A DNA stretch of 64,000 nucleotides from Porphyra umbilicalis (taxonomy: Eukaryota > Rhodophyta > Bangiophyceae > Bangiales > Bangiaceae): contig KV918943.1 of assembly GCA_002049455.2 (NCBI GenBank), positions 1 through 64,000 on the forward strand, written 5' to 3'. This document shows, in pieces, positions 57,034 to 64,000 of the stretch. Each line of letters begins with the position of its first letter. Position 1 is the stretch's first letter. A model generated the notes under the pieces. The model was not told the DNA's origin. It worked only from the letters and a program-made list of their open reading frames with translations, and did not search any database. Made by a program: the position numbers and the translations under genes.

Positions 57034-57699
57034 CGGGGGGAGGACGAGGGCTGTGGCAAGAGTGGCGGTCGATGGTGGGCACAGCCCGTGAGGCGGGATC
57101 GCGAGGCGACCTCCTACCTGATATCGAACCAGCTGAGCCAAAACAGGGATGTTCATCGGTTTCTTCCGTCCTTGTGAGAGCCACACGCGGAGGTCTTCGG
57201 GGTCTATGAAGAAGGGACCTCAAAGTCCGAACATGCGCCTTCTCTTCTTCTGTTTGGACTGATTCCACCGCTTCTAGAAGCGCATCGCTTCGCACATGCT
57301 CACAGGCTCATAGCCCGCAGACGGGATGTAGTGGGTTTTCATCTGCGGGTGTGGACGAGGACGGGATGACGCGCATGGAGGTGTCGCTCGGGAGAGCATC
57401 GACACGCGCAGCGGGCTCCATAAATACACCTGTGATTACATTTCGTGAACCGATCAATTCTAGTCTTGGAGCAACCGCCTTCGGTTCACAGCGGCGCTTG
57501 TCCACTCACGCAAAAGCGTCACTCTTGCGAAGACTCTTTCCCTCTGCCGTCACCTGGCGCCGCCCCGTCGACCGCCACGGACCGTTGGGGGTGCCTGCGC
57601 TGCCCCCCACGGTCGGCCGCTCCCACTGCAGCCGAGGTCACCTCGCCACCCCGACTGCTTCTTGACTGGACGGTGCCCGCCGACTGGCGCTGGGCCATC
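57034..57699. other. Intergenic, between two methyltransferase genes
   Basis: No gene recognised. Carries the 3' end of the preceding gene and the presumed promoter and 5' UTR of the next. Confidence 0.4.
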
Positions 57700-59149
57700 A
57701 TGCCGTCTCGGCCCCGCGGCGGGGCCAGCCGCCCGGCGCGGCACGACCCGCTCCGCGCGCCCCCCCCGCGCGCCAACGACGCGACGGCGGCGGCTGCAGA
57801 GGCGCCTGCGCCTCCTATGAAAGGTGCTCCTTTGTTGACGGCGGCGACCACCCCGCCCGCTGCGGCGGCGGTCGCGGCGGCCCCGCCCGCGCGCGCGGCA
57901 GCGGCGGCTGCGGCCGCCACCCCCGGCGCGCCCGCGACGGCACCCACTCCGACGGCCGCCGCAGCCACCACCCCCGCCCCTGCGGCGGCCGCGCGTCCTG
58001 CCGCCAAGGGCGACGGTGGCGGTGGGGGTGTGCCCCCCCGCCCCGGCGCGCGGCGGCGGCCGCGCCCGCCCCGCCCGACGCCCGGCGACGAGCAGCGCAA
58101 CGGGGCGCGCCGGGGCAGCTACCAATCCTACTATGGCCGCCGCATGTACAGCACGCCCGCCAATGGGGCGAGCGGCGGTGCCGGCGGGGCAGACGCGGCC
58201 GGTGCTGCCGCCGCCGCCGCCGCCGCCGCCCCCGCCGCCGCCGCCGAGCGGGACAAGACGCCGGCGGCCAAGCGGGCGCGCCGCGGGGAGGACAACCGCC
58301 TCGGGCTGTTGCGCGGGCGGGGCTGGTTCCCGCCCGGCGCGACCGTGTTGGACGTTGGCTGCAACAATGGCACCTTTACGCTGGCGGTGGTGGAGGCGCT
58401 CGCGCCCCGCCGGGCGGTCGGCGTGGACGTCGACGCGGGGTTGGTGGCGGTGGCCAAGCGCAAGGCGGCGGGCGCCGCGCGGTGGGCGGCCAAGCGCCCG
58501 GCGGCCACGTCGGGGGGCGGGGCTGAGGGCGTCGTGGGGCCGACGGCGGCGACGCCGCCCGCGCCCGCGGCGGGGGCGCCCGCGAGCGTGGCGGCTGCGA
58601 CGGCGCCCGCGTCGGTGCAGGGTGGCGCCGCCGAGCCCGACGCGGGGGCGGGGGGTAGCCCTGCGGCGGCGGCGGGGCCCCCCCCCGGGGGCGCGGCCGC
58701 CCCGTTCCCCGCCGTCTCCTTCCACGTGGCCGACTTTGCCGCGGCGGGCGGGGCGGGGATGCCCCCCCCCCCCCCGGCGGCTACGACGTCCTCCTGATGC
58801 TCTCCGTGACCAAGTGGATCCACCTTGCCGCTGGCGATGACGGCCTGCGCGCCGCCTTTGGCGCGGCGGCGGCGGCGCTGTCGCCGACCGGGGTGCTCGT
58901 CCTCGAGCCGCAGGGCCTCAACTCGTACAAGGCCGCGCGCCGCAAGGGCCTCCTCACCCCCGCGATGGAGGCGCACGCGGCGGCCATGCGGCTGCTGCCC
59001 GCCGGCTTTGAGGCGTACCTGCTCGAGGCGGGGGGGTTTGCGCGCGTCGAGTGCCTCCGTGCCAAGCAGGGGGGGGGGTCCCCTTTGACCGCCCGGTGTA
59101 TGCCTTCTTCAAAGCCCCGCTGCCGGCGGTGGCTGAGGAGAAAGGGTGA
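57700..59149 (+). CDS. BIN3: Bin3/MEPCE-type RNA methyltransferase
   Basis: ATG 57700 opens a long Ala/Pro-rich disordered N-terminus, then RRGSYQSYYGRRM, the conserved lead-in of Bin3 proteins. DNRLGLLRGRGWFPPGATVLDVGCNNGTFT (in parts) is the SAM site, with GVDVDAGLVAVAKRKA after it. Then comes a low-complexity insert and VSFHVADFA. The frame changes in a C14 run (58762-58775) into GYDVLLMLSVTKWIHL, LRAAFGAAAAALSPTGVLVLEPQ and NSYKAARRK, the diagnostic Bin3 block. A G10 run (59069-59078) gives a second change into VPFDRPVYAFFKAP, the usual C-terminus, with stop at 59147. Family members cap RNA polymerase III RNAs such as 7SK or U6 at the 5' gamma-phosphate. Which RNA is modified here is unknown. 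No introns. Confidence 0.87.
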
Positions 59150-59422
59150 GGGGGCAAGGCGTGTCGTGAGCGGAGGCAGCCTACGTGGAGGCAACCGCTG
59201 GTGCTGCACCTCGACCAGACGACCGACCGGTCCACGTGCACGCCCGACAGGAGTGGAGCCCGCGTCAAGAGTTGTGTGACGTTGCCAAAAGAACAGGGTA
59301 CAAAACACAGTCGTCGCAACGCGCCACCGTACATAAAAACACAGAGGAAGCACGCAAGGGCAAAAAAAAAAAAAAAAAAACACTACAATACAGTACGCAT
59401 TCACCAACAGAAGAGGCAATCA
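59150..59422. other. Shared 3' region between convergent genes
   Basis: 3' flank of the Bin3-type gene and, on the other strand, of Rab1. It holds an A-run near 59361-59378, a possible poly(T) or poly(A) processing context. Confidence 0.4.
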
Positions 59423-60956
59423 TTAACAGCACCCACCCGACGACTTGACTTCCGCATCCCTCGAGGAAACGTTAACCCCTCCACGGTTGTCCTTGTTCGT
59501 CGCAGGCTGGAAAGAGGTGCTCGCCTTGATTTCCGTCGCCATGGTCAAAAAGGCCGACTCGACGTTTTCAGCCGTCTTGGCCGACGTCTCGAGGAACTTG
59601 ATGCCGAGGGAGTCGGCAAACTCCTTGGCCACCGCCGTGTCCACCATCTTCTTGGACGTCAGGTCGTTCTTGTTGCCCACGAGCAGCTTGTTAACGTGCT
59701 CCGACGCGAAGCGGTCAATCTCCTGCAGCCACGACTTGACGTTGTTGAACGACTCTAGGTCGGTTACATCGTACACAATGATAATCCCGTGCGCCCCGCG
59801 GTAGTAGGACGACGTGATGGTGCGGAAGCGCTCCTGGCCGGCCGTGTCCCAAATCTGGAGCTTGATGGTCTTGCCCTCAAGCTCGATGGTCCGAATTTTC
59901 TGCAGGGAAACAACGAACGGCGATGGTGGTTATCCCAAAAAGCGCGAGCGCAAGATATGCCACGGCCAACCATGATGGAAATGCAGGAGCGACATCCAAG
60001 AAGACCAAGACCACCAGGAGCCAAGGTGAGTGCACAACCACCCATGCAAACAGCCGTGCCAAAGGCAGAACGACCGTGTAGACAAACACAAGCAACGATG
60101 ACAGTCAGCAACGCTGTACATGTGACCTCCTCAGACAAAAAAGGGAAGTAAGACACTGGACAAAGTCAAGCGTCTTTCAAGTGGCAGCCTTCAACAAGCG
60201 TGCACGCGCCATGACAAGCAATTCAAACGTACGAAGTCGACGCCAATGGTGGAGATGTAGCTCTCCGTGTACGTGTCGTCCGCAAAGCGCAACAACAGGG
60301 CCGACTTGCTGCGATGGGGCAAAACCAGGCGAGTGCGAAAAAATAAGTTCAGACGAGCACAAACACAGCAGCCAGCGCAGGAAAACATGTCAGAATTGAG
60401 CCACCATTGAAACTGTATAGGCTGTGAGCGCCTCGAGCACGAAAATCCCACACCCTAACCACGAACTAGTGCCGCGCATGCTCTCCACGTAGCACCGTGT
60501 AACATACCCGACAGACGAGTCCCCAATCAGGAGCAGCTTGAATAGGTAGTCACTAAGTGCAAGAACAGGTAGGTACCCATGAGAATACCACCACAAGCAC
60601 AACGCAAGCAACGCCAAATAGGAAAGGACGAGCACCAGGCGAGCAAGCCAGAGAGTGGGGACGCCAATGCAATGCGTACAAACAGTCAGCAGTGGCACGG
60701 GGTGCGCTGTGCAACGTCGTCCATGGACAGCGCAGCAACAGAAAGACTGGCCTACGAGGGTGCGCCACACTCTCTAAACGACGACACACATGGTGGACAT
60801 GCTGGGGAACAGCGTGAAGCAAACAAATCCTCGCCGCCCTTCCAAAACCGCCGTCGTCGCTCATCGCCTACGCCGACCGCAGCCGCCCCAAACGATCACT
60901 GCGGGGATGCCACAAAGCGCGGAACACGCAACGTACTACTCCGCCGTCATGGCCAT
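59423..60956 (-). CDS. RAB1: Rab1/YPT1 small GTPase, four exons
   Basis: Exons on the minus strand: 60956-60937 (20 nt, MAMTAEY start), 60552-60508, 60308-60233 and 59899-59423, 618 nt coding 205 residues. All introns (384, 199 and 333 bp) are GT-AG; donors are GTACGT, GTATGT and GTACGT. The product has GDSSVGKS (P-loop), [16 protein letters not shown] (switch I), [11 protein letters not shown] (switch II), VGNKNDL and LETSAK, and ends GGCC for double geranylgeranylation. The length and sequence are those of Rab1, which drives ER-to-Golgi vesicle traffic. The tiny first exon was found from the required codon split (TA|T) and fits exactly. It lies tail to tail with the Bin3-type gene. Confidence 0.93.
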
Positions 60957-62281
60957 GATGGCCGACGAACCAAAGTGAAGAGCCGCAGCGCTGCAGCAAA
61001 CGGCTCACGAGGAGGGGAAAAGGGAAAAGATAGCCGCGCTGACAGATCCTCAGGCCCACACGACAGCCGCAAACGGGCAGAAGCAGCCACAGGCAGCAAC
61101 AGGGCTACACCCGCTATGAAGCCGCTGACGCTCGGGAATCCACCGGCAGCAGCAAGGCCGCACCGGTCGCCGCAAAGGGGGCGTCGACGGGGCGGGAAAA
61201 TGACGAGGATGGCGAGTGTGCCGGGCGAGTAAGATACGAGCGGCTTGGGGCGGCTTCGAATGCCGCTCTGGGGGGTCGTCGGGTCCAAGGGCCGGCTGTC
61301 TGCACAAACGGCTTGCGTCACGCTGTGGGCGGTCGAGGGTGGGGGTGTCGCCTCGCACACCACCGCAAGCCGTCTGGAAGCTGACAGAGGCGTTGATTGA
61401 CCGTCTGGGAGCCTCGGACAGCCATACGCGGGCTACTTCTGCTTGCTGTATTCTTTCCTTGCGCCAAGCACCAAAACGGCTGGAATTCGACATGGCTCCA
61501 CGTCGAACAGCACAAGAAACAGCACGGCAGTCTCTTCCTCTTCAAGCGCACACGCCTGGGCCACGGCGCTCGAAAGGACGGCGATTCTAATGCTTCTCTC
61601 TTTCTCCGAGTATCGAGAGTGCGAGTGGGATCGATAGCGCTGAGAGCGTACAGACCGGGAACTCATTGAGACATGATCAAAGGATGGCGCCTACGCATCA
61701 ACGATGAGCAGTCCGTGCGTCTTCTGAAGAGCCCTCGAGCAGCACGCCTGATACTGCTCAGTATGCTCTGTTTAACATCATTGTTGAGTTGCTTCTCGGC
61801 TCGTATGTGGTGTGTGTGACGGGGAGTATATACGCCAGAGCCTATCTCTGGAGTTCTTGACTGACCAGGTGAGGCGTAACGAAGATGTTGTGGAGTAGGG
61901 CTGTCGTGAGAACACGGGGCCATCTCTTTTGTCTGAAAGGCGCTGTATTTACCTCGTTCTGGAGACGCGCTCAAAAGCTGTGTAGAGAGGAGCTGCAGAT
62001 CACCATTGTATCTGAAAGTTGCGCAGAAAATATAACCGTTTCCTTACTTTCAGGTGGAAGACTCAGCGCAATTTATTTTTCGAAACGTCGGCGGCTCAAT
62101 CTGTTCCCGCATTGTGATCCCACTTGGCCAGGCTTGGCCGCGAAAGACGCGGCCGCCGGCTTGGCCTCGGCGGAACCGCGGCCTGCCTTCTTCCCCAGCA
62201 CCGTACCTGTCACAAGCCGCTAGGCCTCAGCCAGTGACCGTTTCTGCTGACCTCCCCCCCGCCCTTCCCCCCCACGTCACT
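60957..62281. other. Intergenic between divergent Rab1 and GMP synthase genes
   Basis: Presumed promoters and 5' UTRs of both genes. No further gene, repeat or domain recognised. Confidence 0.4.
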
Positions 62282-63868
62282 ATGGCGTCACTGGCGTCGG
62301 AGCTGGAGCGCCACCACGAGCTGGTCGTCATCCTCGACTTTGGCTCCCAGTACACCCACCTCATTGCGCGGCGGCTGCGGGAGGTCAATGTCTACTGTGA
62401 GCTCCTGGCGTACGACACCCCCGCGGCGACAATCAAGTCGCTGGCGCCCAAGGGCATTGTTCTGTCGGGTGGTCCGTCGTCCGTGTACACGGCCGACGCG
62501 CCGCACCTGGACGTGGGCATCCTCGACCTCGGCATCCCCATCCTCGGCATCTGCTACGGCCTACAAGAGCTGGCGCACCACTTGCCGGGCGGCTCGGTGG
62601 TGGCCGGAGAGAAGAAGGAGTTTGGGCACGCGGCGGCGACGCTGGTGCCCCCTGGGTCCACGTCCGCCCCCCCGTCGGCGCTCTTTGAGGGCTTCCCGTC
62701 GACCTTCACGGCGTGGATGAGCCACGGGGACAAGCTCGCCTCCCTCCCAGACGGTTTTGAGGTGCTTGCGTCGACGGCCAACACGGAACACGCGGCGGTC
62801 GGCGACGCCGCCCGGCGCTTCTACGGCCTCCAATTCCACCCCGAGGTCACCCACAGCGACCACGGCACGGCGCTGCTGCGCAACTGGACGCGCAACGTGT
62901 GCGGGTGCGCGGGGGATTGGACAATGGCGGACTTTGTGGAGGAGGCGGTGGCCCATATCCGCGCACGCGTCGGCGATGGCATTGTGATTGGCGCCGTGTC
63001 GGGCGGCGTCGACTCGACGGTCGCCGCGGTACTCTTGCAAAAAGCCATTGGCACCCAATTCCGCGCCTTCCTCGTTGACAATGGCCTCCTTCGCAAGAAC
63101 GAGGTGTCTGAGGTCGTTGCCCGCCTCCACGACAAGTGTGGGGTGGCGCTGACGACCATTGAGGGCGCCGACACCTTCCTGGCCCGCCTGGACGGGGTCG
63201 TGGAGCCCGAGAAGAAGCGCAAGATTATCGGCAACACCTTCATCGACCTGTTTGACGCGGAGGCCTCCAAAGTCGACGCCGCCTTCCTCCTGCAGGGCAC
63301 CCTCTACCCCGATGTCATTGAGTCCGTCTCCCACAAGGGGCCGTCGGCGACGATCAAGACGCACCACAACGTTGGGGGGCTCCCTGCGCACATGAAGCTG
63401 CAGCTCATCGAGCCGCTGCGCTTCCTCTTTAAGGACGAGGTGCGGGCGCTCGGGCTCGTCCTCGGCGTGGAGAAGGCGTCGGTCGGGCGGCACCCATTTC
63501 CCGGCCCGGGGCTGGCCATCCGCATCCTCGGAGCCGTCACCCCGCAGCGGCTGTCGGTCCTCCGCGACGCCGACGCCATCTACATTGAGGAGCTCCGCGC
63601 CGCGGGCCTCTACGACGCCATCGGCCAAGCGTTTGCGGTGCTCCTGCCGGTCAAGGCGGTCGGCGTCATGGGCGACTGCCGCACGTACGAGGAGGTGATT
63701 GCGCTGCGGGCGGTCGAGACGTCGGACTTTATGACTGCCAACTGGTTTGACCTGCCAACGCCGCTGCTGCGGCGGGTGTCGACGCGGATTGTCAACGAGG
63801 TGCGGGGCATCAACCGCGTCACGTACGATATTACGAGCAAGCCACCGGGCACGATTGAGTGGCTCTAG
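62282..63868 (+). CDS. guaA: GMP synthase (glutamine-hydrolysing)
   Basis: A 528-codon single exon from ATG 62282 (MASLASELERHHELVVILDFG). The N-terminal class I glutamine amidotransferase domain has LGICYGLQELAHH with the nucleophile Cys at about residue 91, and FHPEVTHS with the catalytic His and Glu at about 186 and 188. The ATP-pyrophosphatase domain has the P-loop SGGVDS (240-245). The C-terminal dimerisation domain has GRHPFPGPGLAIRILG, DCRTYEEVIALRAVET and SKPPGTIEWL. It turns XMP into GMP with glutamine and ATP in the cytosol. The length matches the bacterial-type enzyme (about 525 aa). The frame is open further upstream to 62054, but conservation begins at this ATG. Confidence 0.97.
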   Translation: MASLASELERHHELVVILDFGSQYTHLIARRLREVNVYCELLAYDTPAATIKSLAPKGIVLSGGPSSVYTADAPHLDVGILDLGIPILGICYGLQELAHHLPGGSVVAGEKKEFGHAAATLVPPGSTSAPPSALFEGFPSTFTAWMSHGDKLASLPDGFEVLASTANTEHAAVGDAARRFYGLQFHPEVTHSDHGTALLRNWTRNVCGCAGDWTMADFVEEAVAHIRARVGDGIVIGAVSGGVDSTVAAVLLQKAIGTQFRAFLVDNGLLRKNEVSEVVARLHDKCGVALTTIEGADTFLARLDGVVEPEKKRKIIGNTFIDLFDAEASKVDAAFLLQGTLYPDVIESVSHKGPSATIKTHHNVGGLPAHMKLQLIEPLRFLFKDEVRALGLVLGVEKASVGRHPFPGPGLAIRILGAVTPQRLSVLRDADAIYIEELRAAGLYDAIGQAFAVLLPVKAVGVMGDCRTYEEVIALRAVETSDFMTANWFDLPTPLLRRVSTRIVNEVRGINRVTYDITSKPPGTIEWL

Positions 63869-64000
63869 GAGAAGCAACGTGCTCGCTGTACCCCCACCTT
63901 CACCCCAACGGTGCCGGCAAACGGTCTGCCACGGCTCTGGATGTCAGACCCCCGACAGAAAAAAGTCTTTGAACAGTGCTTCCCCTGTACAATATAACGC

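Noticed and set aside
1-64000. CRISPR arrays, bacterial operons or ribosome-binding sites
   Set aside because: Spliceosomal introns, Rab1 and eukaryotic transposons show nuclear eukaryotic DNA; the tandem repeats are satellites without spacer structure.

Overview
This is a GC-rich nuclear window from a eukaryote. Genes have spliceosomal (GT-AG) introns, and most of the window is eukaryotic DNA transposons. Host proteins include a Rab1/YPT1 GTPase, a UBLCP1-type CTD phosphatase, a Bin3/MEPCE-type RNA methyltransferase, GMP synthase, a bL35 organellar ribosomal protein and a methyltransferase family typical of plastid-bearing lineages with a transit-peptide-like N-terminus. A photosynthetic eukaryote with a very GC-rich, mostly intron-poor genome fits best. 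A bangiophyte red alga (Porphyra/Pyropia type) is my guess, inferred only from composition, gene structure and transposon mix.

Layout. 1-512: the 5' end of UBLCP1, minus strand, running off the left edge. About 0.9-53.2 kb: a transposon graveyard. It holds hairpin MITEs, a foldback element, a Tourist-like MITE with TAA target duplications, a decayed CACTA (Tnp2) transposase, two Tc1/mariner-like TIR elements with TA duplications and GC-rich tandem arrays inside, Tc1-type transposase remnants, two PIF/Harbinger nucleases and a Myb-like Harbinger accessory gene, a decayed hAT, a piggyBac-type cysteine-rich tail, and several dispersed repeat families. I recognised no reverse transcriptase or LTR element.

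The best-preserved mobile unit is a 6.0-kb hAT element (47042-53057) with CAGGG termini, an 8-bp duplication CTGAGGAC and an uninterrupted 715-aa transposase. A related 845-bp non-autonomous copy sits directly beside it. Both lie inside an older repeat whose paralogous, uninterrupted copy at 1959-2590 gives the empty site.

55.0-63.9 kb: a compact host-gene block: bL35 (-), SAM methyltransferase (+), Bin3-type methyltransferase (+), Rab1 (-, four exons) and GMP synthase (+). Three of these five genes lose frame exactly at long C/G homopolymers, which suggests assembly length errors or real slippage tracts rather than pseudogenes.

Several GC-rich stretches (3.3-4.7, 36.9-38.7, 47.3-50.0 and 53.2-55.0 kb) have long open frames on both strands and no recognisable product; they are listed as unassigned.
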